A stretch of DNA of 64,000 nt from Amycolatopsis deserti (GTDB lineage: Bacteria; Actinomycetota; Actinomycetes; Mycobacteriales; Pseudonocardiaceae): positions 553,914-617,913 of the forward strand of contig NZ_BNAU01000002.1 in NCBI RefSeq assembly GCF_014653945.1, read 5' to 3'. Position numbers and translations under genes: made by a program. Below are positions 50,726 to 60,109 of this stretch, in pieces. The notes under the pieces are model-generated. The model made no database searches and was not told where the DNA came from. It saw nothing but the letters and a program-made list of their open reading frames with translations. Each line of letters starts with the position of its first letter. The first letter of the stretch is position 1.

Positions 50726-53700
50726 CTACGAGAACGCGCCCGTCAGGGTGTCCATCTTCGTGCCCGGCGGCGGCAGCTTCGGCAGGAAGTTCTTCTCCTT
50801 CGCGAACCCGATGTACTGCTGCACCTCGGGTGTGAGGCCCTTGTACTCGGCGTCGAGCACCAGGTATTTGCGGATCGAGCGCTCGAACGGGTTGGGCGAG
50901 TTGGGGAACTTCACGTCCGGGCTGACGTCGACCTTGTACTCGACCGTGAGGTTCTGGATGTCCTTGCGGACCTTGTCGAACTGGCTCGGGTCGAACCCGG
51001 CCCGTCCCAGCTGCGCGTCCGTCGGGATCTGGCTCTTGAGCTGGTCGAGCCGGATGTTGGCGTTCTTCAGCGGACCCTCGAACGTGCCCGACATGTTCTT
51101 GTTCGCCGTGGACGTCAGCGGCGTCATGTTGCTCGAGATGCCCGGGCCACCGAGGTTGTCGTTCTGCAGGTGACCGCGGATCCACCGGTTGTCGCCGTCG
51201 GGGTTGTACCCGTTGACCTTCGACAGCTCGGTCTGCAGCTCCGGGCTGTAGTTCGAGTGCTTGGTCTTGTTGAGGTCGATGACGTCGGTGAGCTCGCCCG
51301 GCTGCGGCTTGGAGCCGCCGGGACGCGGACTGCCGTCGAGCACCTGCGGACCGGACGTGGTGCCGCCGCCCTGCGAGGTGAACCGGCCGCTGACGGGATC
51401 CTTCGTGCCCCTCGGCGGAGCCGGCGTCGACGGTCCCGCCGACGACGTGCTGCCGGAGGTGCTGCCCTTCTTCGGCTTGGTCTTCGGGTACGGCGTGAAC
51501 GACGGCGCGGGGGTCTTCTGCGCACTGCACTTGCCCGCGGTGGAGCGGCCGGAGAACCGCCGGAAGTCACCGGCGTCGAACCCGCCGCCGGTGAGGCCGA
51601 GCGGGTCGGACTGCATCAGCGGATCGGCCACGTACGCCAGCGGGTTCGGCGCCGGGTTGAGGCCCAGCGGGTCGGGCGAGACGAACCGGCCGGTGGCCGG
51701 GTCGTAGTAGCGGAACACGTTGAAGTGCAGCCCGGTCTCCGCGTCGTGGTACTGCCCGGGGAACCGCAGCGGCGTCGCGTCGCCGTCACCGCCGCGGGTC
51801 AGGCCCCACAGCGTCGTGCGCAGCGGCCGGACCGTGCCGTCGCCGAGGTCGACCGCCTCGACCGGCGTGCCGACGTCGTCGGTGACCAGGACGGACACCC
51901 GGGTGGTCCGGTCCGGGCCGGTGACCGCCTGCGCCACCGGCCTGCCGTCGTCCGGGTGGTGCACCCACGTCAGCACCGACACCAGCGCACCGCGCACGGT
52001 GTGCAGGGCCTCGACGAGGGTGTTGCCGTCCCAGACGAACTCGACCCGCTCGGCGACCGTGCCGTCCGGCTCCAGGCGCTGCTTGGCGACCCGGCGGTCC
52101 ATCGGGTCGTAGAGGTAGTGCCACACCGCGCCGTCCGGGGTGCGGACGCCGGTCAGGTGGTCGTGGGCGTCCCAGGTGAACGACCAGGTGAGCTCGCCGG
52201 CCGGGCCGGGCACCGTGCGCCGGACCAGCCGACCCTGCGCGTCGTGGTCGTACCGCACCACGCCGGCGGCTTCGACGAGACCACCGCGGTAGTGCCGCGG
52301 GCCGGCCTCCGCCCCGCCGCCGGGGTGGGACAGCACGACGTTGCCGAGCACGTCGTAGGCGTAGCGTTCGGTGTGGCCGGGCGTGTGCACGGCGGTGACG
52401 CGGCCGAGCCGGTCGAACTCGTAGCGGGCGCCGCCCGACGGGTCCTCCCGCGCGTCGATGCTGCCGTCGGGCCGCCGGTGGTAGCGCCACGTGCCGGCCG
52501 GGGTCTGCTGCGCGAGCAGCCTGCCGCGCGCGTCGAAATCCCTGCGCACCACAGGTGTGGCCCCCACGTTGGTCGCGACCGTGCGGCCGTTCTCGTCGCG
52601 GTGCAGGGTCAGCGTCGTACCGCCGACGGTGAGGGTGTCCACCCCGCTCTCGGAGCGTCCCCAGTGGACGTCCACTCCGGACGGTGTGCGCCGGCTGGTG
52701 GAGTACGCGTCGGCGTAGCCGAAGGTGGTGGTGCGGCCGGCGGCGGTCTGGCGCACCACCCGGCCCTCGTCGTCGCGCTCCAGTGTGATCTCCGCGCCCG
52801 GGCCCGCGACGTGCACCAGCCTGCCCACCGGGTCGTGGCGGTAGGTCTCGGTCACGCCGGCCGCGGTGCGCTCGGTCAGGTTGCCGAGCGCGTCGTAGCG
52901 GTGGTCCACGACCTCGCCCGCGGCGTTGACCAGCCGGACCAGCTGCCCCGCCGCGTCGTAGGAGCACTGCGTGGTGCGGCCGTCGAAGTCGGTCTGACTC
53001 GTCAGCCTCCCCTCGGCGTCGTAGGTGAACGTCCAGGTCTGGCCCGCCGGGTTGGTCACGGCCGTCAAGCGCAGTTCGGTGTCGTAGTGGCGGAGCGTGC
53101 GTGCGCCGGTGGCGTCCACCGTGCCCGTGACGATGGCGAACGGACCGCGCTCGGTGACGGTCACGCGGTCCAGGGCGTCGGTGTGCGACGTCTCGCCACC
53201 CTCGCCGTCGTAGGTCCACTGCCGCCGCGCGCCGTCGGCGGTCGTCACCGCCCGCAGGTCGCCCTCCACCGTCCAGGCCAGGGTGACCGGGCCGCCGGGT
53301 TCACGCAGCACGCGCGGGCGGCCGAACAGGTCCTCCTCGACCGCGGGCCCGGCCTGCGCCGGGGTCCGCCCCGCCTCGTCGTCGTCCTCTTCGGACACTC
53401 CGAGCGGGGTGGTGTACGGGTCGGGAACCGGGTCGGTGTAGCGGCGCCGGAACGTGCGGCCGCCCTCGGTGACCGCGATCTCCAGCGCGGTGGCCGTGTG
53501 CTCGACGATGACGGCGCGGCTACCGTCCGGGCGCACCACCGCGCGCAGGATCCCCGCCGCGTCGTGCTCGAACTCGGTCCGCCTGCCGAGCGGGTCGGTC
53601 CGGGCACGCAGGAGGCGGTTCGGGCCCCACTCGCTGCGGGTGACCGCGCCCAGCTTGTCGGTTTCGGCGACGAGGTTGCCCTCGGCGTCGAACTCGAAGG

Positions 53701-55633
53701 TCTTGCGGTGCCCCAGCGAGTCGGTGGTCGTGGTGCGGCCCGGGGCGTACTCCAGTGCGCCGTCGAGGAAACCCCGGTCGCCGACCGTGCGCACGCAGCG
53801 CCCGGCGTCGTCGTAGACGTAGCGGTACCACGAGCCGTTGTGGTCGGTCCAGCCGGTGATCCGGCCCGCGGCGTCGTGCTCGTACAGCGCCGGCCGGGGG
53901 GCGGAGTTCCACCGGCGGGCGAGGTGGCCGTGCTCGTCGTAGTCGTAGCGGGCGACCGGGACGTCCCCCGCCGGGGAGAGCGCGCGGACGGACCGGACGC
54001 GGCCGTCCGCGGTGTCGAAGGCGATCCGCGCGCCCGCCGAGTGGGTCAGCAGGACCGGCGTGCCGTCGGCGTCCCGGTCCAGGACGACGAACTCGCCGTC
54101 CTCGGTGCGCACCTCACGCAGCAGCAGCTCGTCCCGGGCGCCCGGGGCGAACACGAACCGCCGGGTGAGGCCGCGGCCGGGATCGGTGACCACGTAGTCG
54201 TCGGCGTCGGCGTGCAGCAGCCGCACCGGGCCCTGCTGGACACCGGCGGACCGGCCGGGCGCCGGGACCGGGAAGGTCAGCACCATGGCGTCGGCGGAGT
54301 GGTAGCGCACCGTGCCCGCCGCCACGGTCAGCCGTTCGTCCAGGAGGGACGTCCACGACGGACCGAACCAGCGCCCGTCCCGGTAGGACGAAACGTGGTT
54401 GCGCGTGATGAGTTCGCCCAGCGCGCCGGGGACCACCAGGTCCACCTCGGTGAGCAGGACGTCGCCGGTCGCGACGTCGATGGGGTCGAACTCGCAGTCC
54501 TTCTTGCCCGGCTCCTTCGTCGTGGCCGGGTTGCCCTTCGGGGTGCCGCCGGCCGAAGACGGCGTGGTGGAGGCGCCGAGCTTCGGCGGCGGCGCCACGG
54601 GGGCCGGGCCGGGCTCGGGCGCGGACTTGGCCGTGCCGCCCGGCGGCGGGCCGTCCAGCTTGGGCGGGGCCGAGACCGGCGGGGTGTCCGGTGTGGACGA
54701 TGCCTTGGTCGTGTCGCCCGGGGTGTCGTCGAGCTTGGGCGGCGGGGCGACCTTGGCCACGTCCGGCGGCGGGGTCTTCGCCGTGCTGTTCGGGATGGTG
54801 CCGCCGCCCTTGCCCGCCATGGGGTCGACGCTCTTCGGGCCCGCGGGGAGGCTGTCCGGCTCGGCCGACGTCGGCGGCTTGTCGGTCTTGATCTTCTTCA
54901 GCTTGCCCGCGGTGTCGGTGAAGATGCCGCCGGCCTTCTTCAGCAGCTCCGAGAGCGCCTTGAGCGCGTGGGTCAGCTTCCCGGTGATGTCGGCGATCTT
55001 GGCGGCGGTCTTGGCGACCTCGCTGATCACCTGCGGCACGACCCACGCCAGCGCGATGCCGAGGGTGGCGATCACCTGCAGCGCCCACGAGATCATGTGC
55101 CCGACGACTTCGGCGATGATGTCGCGCACCAGGGTCCGCACGGCGGCGACGACGGTGCCCGCGGTCTCGATGCCGCTGGCGGTGCCTTCACCGGCTTCCT
55201 TCGCCGCGGCGAGCAGGTCGCCGACGTCCTTGGCCTGCTGCCGGTAGGTGTCGGCGGACGGGCCGGTCCAGCCGGTCAGGTCGGCGTTGACCTGGTTGGC
55301 CAGGTCGGTGCCGATCTCGCCCAGCTCGGTGGCGATGTTCTGCCACGTCTCGGAGTGGGCCTTGACCGCGTCCGGGTTGCCCGCCAGCGCGTCGAGGGCG
55401 TCCTTGAGCGGGCCGACGTGCTCGATGAGCCAGCCGACGCCGGCGGCGAGGACCGAGCCGAACGGGTCGAGCACGAACCCGAGCGCGTCGAGCCCGGCCG
55501 CGGCGGCCCCCAGCGCGCCGGAGGCCCAGTCGCCGCTTTCGATGGCCTTCTTGAGGTCCTGCGCGCCCTCCAGGAGGGAGATCCCCGAGATCGCGGTCGT
55601 CGAGCTCTGCTCCTGCGCGACCAGGGGGTTCAC
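50726..55633 (-). CDS. RHS-repeat polymorphic toxin with type VII-like N-terminus and nuclease-like C-terminus
   Basis: 1635 residues from GTG 55633, overlapping the upstream gene by 4 bp (GTGA). Residues 1-210 are helical and WXG-like (LTGWTGPSADTYRQQAKDVG), with a hydrophobic segment near 178-208. A Pro-rich linker runs to about 375. A DUF6531-type segment (CEFDPIDVATGDVLL) then leads into many RHS/YD repeats (YDAAGQLVRLVNAAGEVV-like), which end in GRFVSPDPLGLNP near 1320. The C-terminal ~160 residues carry WIRGHLQNDNLGGPGISSN, with NMTPLTSTANKNM (about 1481-1512), resembling a His-Me-finger nuclease core. The natural partner immunity gene is not found in the 72 bp that follow. Confidence 0.85.
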   Translation of the reverse strand: MNPLVAQEQSSTTAISGISLLEGAQDLKKAIESGDWASGALGAAAAGLDALGFVLDPFGSVLAAGVGWLIEHVGPLKDALDALAGNPDAVKAHSETWQNIATELGEIGTDLANQVNADLTGWTGPSADTYRQQAKDVGDLLAAAKEAGEGTASGIETAGTVVAAVRTLVRDIIAEVVGHMISWALQVIATLGIALAWVVPQVISEVAKTAAKIADITGKLTHALKALSELLKKAGGIFTDTAGKLKKIKTDKPPTSAEPDSLPAGPKSVDPMAGKGGGTIPNSTAKTPPPDVAKVAPPPKLDDTPGDTTKASSTPDTPPVSAPPKLDGPPPGGTAKSAPEPGPAPVAPPPKLGASTTPSSAGGTPKGNPATTKEPGKKDCEFDPIDVATGDVLLTEVDLVVPGALGELITRNHVSSYRDGRWFGPSWTSLLDERLTVAAGTVRYHSADAMVLTFPVPAPGRSAGVQQGPVRLLHADADDYVVTDPGRGLTRRFVFAPGARDELLLREVRTEDGEFVVLDRDADGTPVLLTHSAGARIAFDTADGRVRSVRALSPAGDVPVARYDYDEHGHLARRWNSAPRPALYEHDAAGRITGWTDHNGSWYRYVYDDAGRCVRTVGDRGFLDGALEYAPGRTTTTDSLGHRKTFEFDAEGNLVAETDKLGAVTRSEWGPNRLLRARTDPLGRRTEFEHDAAGILRAVVRPDGSRAVIVEHTATALEIAVTEGGRTFRRRYTDPVPDPYTTPLGVSEEDDDEAGRTPAQAGPAVEEDLFGRPRVLREPGGPVTLAWTVEGDLRAVTTADGARRQWTYDGEGGETSHTDALDRVTVTERGPFAIVTGTVDATGARTLRHYDTELRLTAVTNPAGQTWTFTYDAEGRLTSQTDFDGRTTQCSYDAAGQLVRLVNAAGEVVDHRYDALGNLTERTAAGVTETYRHDPVGRLVHVAGPGAEITLERDDEGRVVRQTAAGRTTTFGYADAYSTSRRTPSGVDVHWGRSESGVDTLTVGGTTLTLHRDENGRTVATNVGATPVVRRDFDARGRLLAQQTPAGTWRYHRRPDGSIDAREDPSGGARYEFDRLGRVTAVHTPGHTERYAYDVLGNVVLSHPGGGAEAGPRHYRGGLVEAAGVVRYDHDAQGRLVRRTVPGPAGELTWSFTWDAHDHLTGVRTPDGAVWHYLYDPMDRRVAKQRLEPDGTVAERVEFVWDGNTLVEALHTVRGALVSVLTWVHHPDDGRPVAQAVTGPDRTTRVSVLVTDDVGTPVEAVDLGDGTVRPLRTTLWGLTRGGDGDATPLRFPGQYHDAETGLHFNVFRYYDPATGRFVSPDPLGLNPAPNPLAYVADPLMQSDPLGLTGGGFDAGDFRRFSGRSTAGKCSAQKTPAPSFTPYPKTKPKKGSTSGSTSSAGPSTPAPPRGTKDPVSGRFTSQGGGTTSGPQVLDGSPRPGGSKPQPGELTDVIDLNKTKHSNYSPELQTELSKVNGYNPDGDNRWIRGHLQNDNLGGPGISSNMTPLTSTANKNMSGTFEGPLKNANIRLDQLKSQIPTDAQLGRAGFDPSQFDKVRKDIQNLTVEYKVDVSPDVKFPNSPNPFERSIRKYLVLDAEYKGLTPEVQQYIGFAKEKNFLPKLPPPGTKMDTLTGAFS

Positions 55634-56121
55634 CACGGGTTGTTCTCCTCGTCGTCGTCCGTGCGGGCCTGCGGCCGCTCCTCGGCGGGTTCGGCGGCCG
55701 CCCGCTCGTCGTCGGTGTCGGCGTCCGGATCGGGGAACCGGCTGCGCAGGTTGTCGACCAGCAGCGAGCGCGTCTGCGGGTCCTCGTCGCCGACCTCCTC
55801 CCGCATCACCTCGGCGACCTGCGCGGCGATACCCGCCTGCGCGCGGCGCATGGTGGCCAGGATCTGCGCGGACAGCTCGTCCAGCGGCATGGTGCGGGCC
55901 CGTCCGGACAGGTCCAGATCGGTGACGCTGCCGTCGGCGCGGACCGTGACGCGCACCGAGCCGTCGGTGTTGGCCGAAGTCAGCCGGATCTCCTCGGTAC
56001 GCGCCTGCGCCGCGCGGTAGCGCTCGGCCTTCTGCGCCAGCCCCTGCGCCCACGCGTTCATCCGCGCGGCCGCCTCGTCGGGGTCGCGCATGAGTTCGCC
56101 CAGTCCGTTCGCCGAAGTCAC
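55630..56121 (-). CDS. YbaB/EbfC-family-like protein
   Basis: 163 residues from GTG 56121 (overlapping the previous stop by 4 bp). The start LGELMRDPDEAAARMNAWAQ and RTEEIRLTSANTDGSVRVTV, then RADGSVTDLDLSGRARTM, fits YbaB/EbfC proteins: a coiled-coil plus a strand region with DGSV motifs. The C-terminus is a long acidic tail (DPDADTDDERAAAEPAEERP onwards). Members bind DNA or serve as partners near type VII-like loci in actinomycetes. It immediately precedes the RHS gene and is co-translated with it. Confidence 0.75.
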   Translation of the reverse strand: MTSANGLGELMRDPDEAAARMNAWAQGLAQKAERYRAAQARTEEIRLTSANTDGSVRVTVRADGSVTDLDLSGRARTMPLDELSAQILATMRRAQAGIAAQVAEVMREEVGDEDPQTRSLLVDNLRSRFPDPDADTDDERAAAEPAEERPQARTDDDEENNPW

Positions 56122-56465
56122 CGGACCACCGTGCCGATCCGCGGGCTCACCGGGGTGGCCTCGCGCAGCTGCCGCTCGAACGGCTCGGCGTTGGTCGCGT
56201 CCTGTTCCTCGTAGCTGGTGGCCGCGGTGCGGATGTTTCCCGCGATGATCCGCACGCCCTCGGCCGCGGCCTTGAGCGCCTCGACCGCGTCCCCCTGCGT
56301 CGTCGCGTTCACGATCGGCGGCAGGAAGGCACAGAGCAGGCCGTAGGCGGAGTCGTCCATGACGACCGTGTTGGCGGCGTCCACCGCGGTGTTCAGCCGG
56401 TCGGACAGGGCGTCGAGGTGGCTGCCGTGGGTGCGCAGCTCGTCGGGGTTGACTTCGTAGGACAC
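56118..56465 (-). CDS. Small helical ESX-type protein (DUF2580/WXG100-like)
   Basis: 115 residues from GTG 56465: MSYEVNPDELRTHGSHLDAL, then SDRLNTAVDAANTVVMDDSA and AEGVRIIAGNIRTAATSYEE. A long helix, turn, and second helix ending in YEEQDA resemble WXG100/EspC-like proteins with the YxxxD/E secretion motif (YEEQD) near residue 85. It lies between the PPE-like gene (5-bp gap) and the YbaB-like gene (4-bp overlap). A secreted or chaperone-like role in the locus is likely (inference). Confidence 0.75.
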   Translation of the reverse strand: MSYEVNPDELRTHGSHLDALSDRLNTAVDAANTVVMDDSAYGLLCAFLPPIVNATTQGDAVEALKAAAEGVRIIAGNIRTAATSYEEQDATNAEPFERQLREATPVSPRIGTVVR

Positions 56466-56470
56466 GAGGG

Positions 56471-58327
56471 TTACTTCTTCTCTTCCTTCTTGTTCGTCTT
56501 CCAGTCACCGATGACCGGCGGGGCGACCACGTCGCCGCCTTCGAAGAGGCCGGGGTCGCCTTCGAGGTAGTCCGCGACGCGGTGTTCCTTGTCCTCCGCG
56601 CCCTGGCCCTTGCCACCGTGCGGGGCCATGCCACCCGCGGCCGGAGTACCGGCCCGGCCCGCCGCGCCGGTCGCGCCCGCCGCGCCACGCGCCGCCGCGG
56701 CTTCTTCGGCGGCCGCCGCCGCGCCGGAGGCACCGGCGACACCACCCGCGCCGAGCCGGGCGCCGCTCGCGCCCGACGCACCACCGACGCCACCTGCACC
56801 ACCGGCACCACCGAGGCCACTGCCGCCAACGCCGCCACCACCGAGGCCCTTGAGCGCCGCCGCGCCGGCACCGCCCGCGCCGCCGAGGCCCTTGGCCCCG
56901 GTGCTGGTGCCGCCGCCGAGCGGGGTCCCCGCCGGGCCACTGACGGAGTCGAGCCCGGCCAACGGGTTGCCGCTCACGGTGGGGCCCCCGAGACGGCTGG
57001 CGATGCTGTCGCCGTTGATACCGCCGGAGTATCCGATGGTCGGCATGCGCGCCGACGAGCTGCCGGACGTGCCGGTGTCGACCGCCGAGGAGGCCACCGT
57101 CGAGTCCGGGATGTCGAGGTCGGGCACCGACGCGTGGTTCTCCAGCGTGCCGCCGCTGTAGTTCCCGGTGGTTCCGGCCGGGTAGTCCGGAGTGGACAGT
57201 TGCGGCACGGCACCGGTTCCGCCGCCGAAGCCGGACGAACCGCTGTAGGTGTTCAGCGCGGGCGCGCCGGCCCCGGCGCCGGCGCCCGCGGTGTCCAGGC
57301 CGGGCACGGGCGAACCGGTCGGCAGCGACGGGGAGCTCAGGCTCGCCGTGGCCACCGCCGCGTGCACGTCCCCGGTGCCGGCGCCGGGGACCGCGGTGGT
57401 GGCCGAGCGCAGGCTCGCGGCCTGTGCGGCACCGGCTTCGGTGGCCGGGATCCGCGCCGAGGCCGGCACGGTCGCGCCGGTGCGCAGCGACGCGATCTGC
57501 GCGTTCGGCCCGCCGAGCTTCGGCGGCGCGACGAACGCCGGGGTGATGGTGGCGCCGGCGACGGTGTCGTCGTACTGGGTCATGATCCGCGCGGCCTGCT
57601 GGCGTGCGGCCTCCGACTGCCGCAGCGCCTGCTGGTCGAGCTGCGCCTGCTGTGCGTACACGACCGGGTCGGTGATCGTCTGCAGGTGCGCGTTGGCGGC
57701 CTGCACGTCGAAGTTCACCGGCGGGTTGGCCGCCATCTGCTTCTGCGTCTCGTTCAGCGCCTGCGAGTGGATCTCCTGCTGGCGGCCGGTGAGCGTGGCG
57801 CCCTTGGCGGTGTTGCCGAGCCACAGCCCGACGTCGGCGAGGTGCTTGCGGGCCGCGTCGCCGCCCTCCCCCTGCCAGTCGGCGAGACTGTCGTTGATGG
57901 CGCCGGCCAGGTTCTGCTGGTGCTCGGTGAGTTCCTCGCCCAGCCGCACCCACTCCTCCGAGGTGACCGCGACGGCGGCGGAGTCGGCGTTGGTGGTGAT
58001 GGCGTCGAGCATCTGCTGGTGGGTCGCGTTGTCCCACAACGAACTGGGCGCCGTGCCGTGGTCGCGGATCTCGACCCCGTCGTCGACGCTGTCGCGGATG
58101 GCGACGATGCGCTGCTCGTAGCGCCGCTGGATGGTCTCGTCGCGCAGCAGCGGGGTGACGACCTCTCCCAGCCAGCCCTTCGCGATCTCCTCGTCGACCT
58201 GCTGGGTGACCTCCTCGCGGATCTCGTCGCCCGAGGTGTGGTCGTGGCCGATGGGACCGATGTAGTAGGGCGAGCTCGGGTCCGCGGTGACGTCCTGCAC
58301 CCCGCCGCCGACGTCGGACAGCTCCAC
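56471..58327 (-). CDS. PPE-like Gly/Ala-rich protein of the type VII locus
   Basis: 618 residues from GTG 58327 behind GGGGAG. The N-terminal ~240 residues are long helices: VTSEEWVRLGEELTEHQQNL and LADWQGEGGDAARKHLADVG, with a WQGEGG turn like the W-x-G of PPE/WXG proteins. From about residue 270 the chain is Ala/Thr/Pro-rich and then Gly-rich (runs such as GGAGGAGAAALKGLGGGG and GAGGAGGVGGASGASG). A short conserved-looking tail follows (RVADYLEGDPGLFEGGDVVA). It probably partners the small EspC-like gene and the EspG chaperone (inference from locus). Confidence 0.78.
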   Translation of the reverse strand: MELSDVGGGVQDVTADPSSPYYIGPIGHDHTSGDEIREEVTQQVDEEIAKGWLGEVVTPLLRDETIQRRYEQRIVAIRDSVDDGVEIRDHGTAPSSLWDNATHQQMLDAITTNADSAAVAVTSEEWVRLGEELTEHQQNLAGAINDSLADWQGEGGDAARKHLADVGLWLGNTAKGATLTGRQQEIHSQALNETQKQMAANPPVNFDVQAANAHLQTITDPVVYAQQAQLDQQALRQSEAARQQAARIMTQYDDTVAGATITPAFVAPPKLGGPNAQIASLRTGATVPASARIPATEAGAAQAASLRSATTAVPGAGTGDVHAAVATASLSSPSLPTGSPVPGLDTAGAGAGAGAPALNTYSGSSGFGGGTGAVPQLSTPDYPAGTTGNYSGGTLENHASVPDLDIPDSTVASSAVDTGTSGSSSARMPTIGYSGGINGDSIASRLGGPTVSGNPLAGLDSVSGPAGTPLGGGTSTGAKGLGGAGGAGAAALKGLGGGGVGGSGLGGAGGAGGVGGASGASGARLGAGGVAGASGAAAAAEEAAAARGAAGATGAAGRAGTPAAGGMAPHGGKGQGAEDKEHRVADYLEGDPGLFEGGDVVAPPVIGDWKTNKKEEKK

Positions 58328-58354
58328 GATCTTCTCCCCTTCGCGGTTGCTCGG

Positions 58355-58756
58355 TCAGGCCTGCTCGGCGCGGTGTCGCCGCAACGTGGTCCCGGTTTCG
58401 CCGTCCTGCGACCGGTAGTTCTCCTGGGCGAGCTTGATCGCCTCGATGTAAGTGGGCAGTTCGGCCTTGGCCCGCGTGAGCTGGGTGAGCAGGCCGCGCT
58501 CGTCGCTCGCGGTCTTCACCATCACGTCCGACACCCACTTCGCGGTGGCGGTGTCGCTCATCGGCGGCGCCTGCCCGAACGCCTGCAGCGCCGACCAGCG
58601 CGCCTCGAGCGCGTCGACGATGCCCTGCAGCGCCTGGATCATCTTGTCACCGGTCCGCTCGTCGACGGCGAACCCGCCCTCGGTGGCCAGCCGCTTCAGC
58701 GCCACGGCCTGCACCATCCGGACCGCGGTGTCCGCCTTCGGCGCTTCCTCGCTCAT
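58355..58756 (-). CDS. Small helical protein of the type VII locus (hypothetical)
   Basis: 133 residues starting MSEEAPKADTAVRMVQAVAL, then KRLATEGGFAVDERTGDKMI and KTASDERGLLTQLTRAKAEL. Predicted helices suggest a bundle without WxG. It lies between the EspG-like gene and the PPE-like gene on the same strand (19- and 27-bp gaps), so it is probably part of one operon. No family recognised by eye. A role as partner or regulator of the secreted set is inferred from position only. Confidence 0.65.
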   Translation of the reverse strand: MSEEAPKADTAVRMVQAVALKRLATEGGFAVDERTGDKMIQALQGIVDALEARWSALQAFGQAPPMSDTATAKWVSDVMVKTASDERGLLTQLTRAKAELPTYIEAIKLAQENYRSQDGETGTTLRRHRAEQA

Positions 58757-58775
58757 CCCCGGTTCCTCCCCGATC

Positions 58776-59636
58776 TCAGTAGACGGCAGCGATCATGTCG
58801 CGGACGGCTTCGGCGACCGCCGGGAATCCCGCGGGCGCGTAGGTCGCGGTGATCGTCCCGGTCGCGTCGGTCCGAGTGCTCACCAGGTACCGCCCGTCCT
58901 CGGTGTCCAGCCACGTGACCGGGGTGGCCGAGCGGCGTTCGCCGTGGCGTCCGCGGCCGTGCGCGGTGAAGTAGCCGCCGCCGCGCCGCGGCGCCGCGAG
59001 GACCTCTTCGAGCCGGTCCTCTTCGGACACCGCGCGGGCGCGCGCGGGTCGCCGCGACCGCACGACCGTGGTGACCTGGAGGCTGCCGAAGGCCTCGGTC
59101 TCCTCCTCGTCGAATTCCTCCTCGGCCTGGCGCAGCGCGGCCAGCGCCGAGCGCGGGCGCTCGTCCTCGCGGCGCGACACCGACAGCGGCGTGCCGGGCG
59201 CGGCGTCGGCCGGGGTGAGCGAGCCGGCCACGCGGGACACCAGGTCCTCGTCCGGGAACAGGGAGAACCACAGCCTGTCCTCGCCGGGGGCCTGGCGGAT
59301 CACGAGCGCCTGCGCGCCGTCGGTGGCGGCGTGCACGGCGAGGTCACCGGCGCGCGAGTCGGACCCGCTGGCGGTGACCGTGACGCGGTGGTCGCCGAGC
59401 AACTCGAACGCGGTGCGGACGCCGGCGTCGAGCTCGCCGCGGGTGGACAGGCCGCGGTCCTCGAGGTCGGCGTGCACGCGGAGCGCGAGTCTGGCGAAGC
59501 GGAGCGGGTCCACGGTGGTGTGGCTGATGCGCAGGGGGAACACGCGGACGTCGACGCCCAGCGCCCGCCCGACGACGACGGCCTCCACGCTGCCCAGCGT
59601 GAAGTCGAACCGAGACACCATCGACGCTTGTGTCAC
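58776..59636 (-). CDS. EspG-family type VII secretion chaperone
   Basis: 286 residues from GTG 59636; ATG 59621 is an alternative start. The pattern FTLGSVEAVVVGRALGVDVR, VFPLRISHTTVDPLRFARLA, the long GELDAGVRTAFELLGDHRVT and VIRQAPGEDRLWFSLFPDED fits EspG proteins (central beta-sheet flanked by helices). EspG binds the tip of PE/PPE-type heterodimers and keeps them soluble until secretion (established). As first gene of the operon ending in an RHS toxin, it marks the locus as type VII-linked. Confidence 0.82.
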   Translation of the reverse strand: MTQASMVSRFDFTLGSVEAVVVGRALGVDVRVFPLRISHTTVDPLRFARLALRVHADLEDRGLSTRGELDAGVRTAFELLGDHRVTVTASGSDSRAGDLAVHAATDGAQALVIRQAPGEDRLWFSLFPDEDLVSRVAGSLTPADAAPGTPLSVSRREDERPRSALAALRQAEEEFDEEETEAFGSLQVTTVVRSRRPARARAVSEEDRLEEVLAAPRRGGGYFTAHGRGRHGERRSATPVTWLDTEDGRYLVSTRTDATGTITATYAPAGFPAVAEAVRDMIAAVY

Positions 59637-60109
59637 CTTTCGGGTTCCGGCCTCGGGACGCGGGGCCGTGAGGCGTGGACGGCCAGTGTGGCTTGTTCGT
59701 TGATCAGTGTCGGCGCCGGGGCGCCCGCTGTCGAGCGACCCAGCGGCACACGGTGGAGATCACAACGCACTCAAGGGGTGACGGAACGCCGTTTTCCTCC
59801 GGCGTTGCCCGAAAGAACCGGGATTCAGAGGCACACGGGCACGCGGTGGGCGCTCATTTGAGCACGGAAGTCAGGCGGGCAACGGGATTCCGAGCGGTCG
59901 ACCGTCCCCGCTCTCTACCCACAACGCATGCCTGCCTCGCAGACCAGGCAAACCCGGCGCACCCGGCGGAGCGTCCCAGCGCCCCCAGCGGCCGCAGCCG
60001 CCCCGCAACACCACCGGGCGCCTGGTGCTCGCCCCGTACCTGCTCGAGGGGTTCAACGGCTGGGAGTGGAACCTCGGCGACCACGCCTGACCGTCCACAG
60101 TGGCCAGAC
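59637..60109. other. Intergenic stretch with a small protein-like tail
   Basis: The 473-bp gap between the EspG-like gene and the P450 gene contains no complete gene. On the plus strand the last 23 codons before TGA at 60088-60090 read RLVLAPYLLEGFNGWEWNLG, then DHA, which has a protein-like composition and could be the 3' end of a lost gene; no start or longer frame supports it. The remainder shows neither repeats nor strong hairpins. It probably contains the promoter of the type VII operon. Confidence 0.35.

Noticed and set aside
50465..56020. A 1851-codon open frame on the plus strand opposite the RHS gene
   Set aside because: It is composed of Arg/Gly/Val-rich low-complexity sequence typical of antisense frames in high-GC DNA; the RHS frame on the minus strand has clear repeats and motifs.
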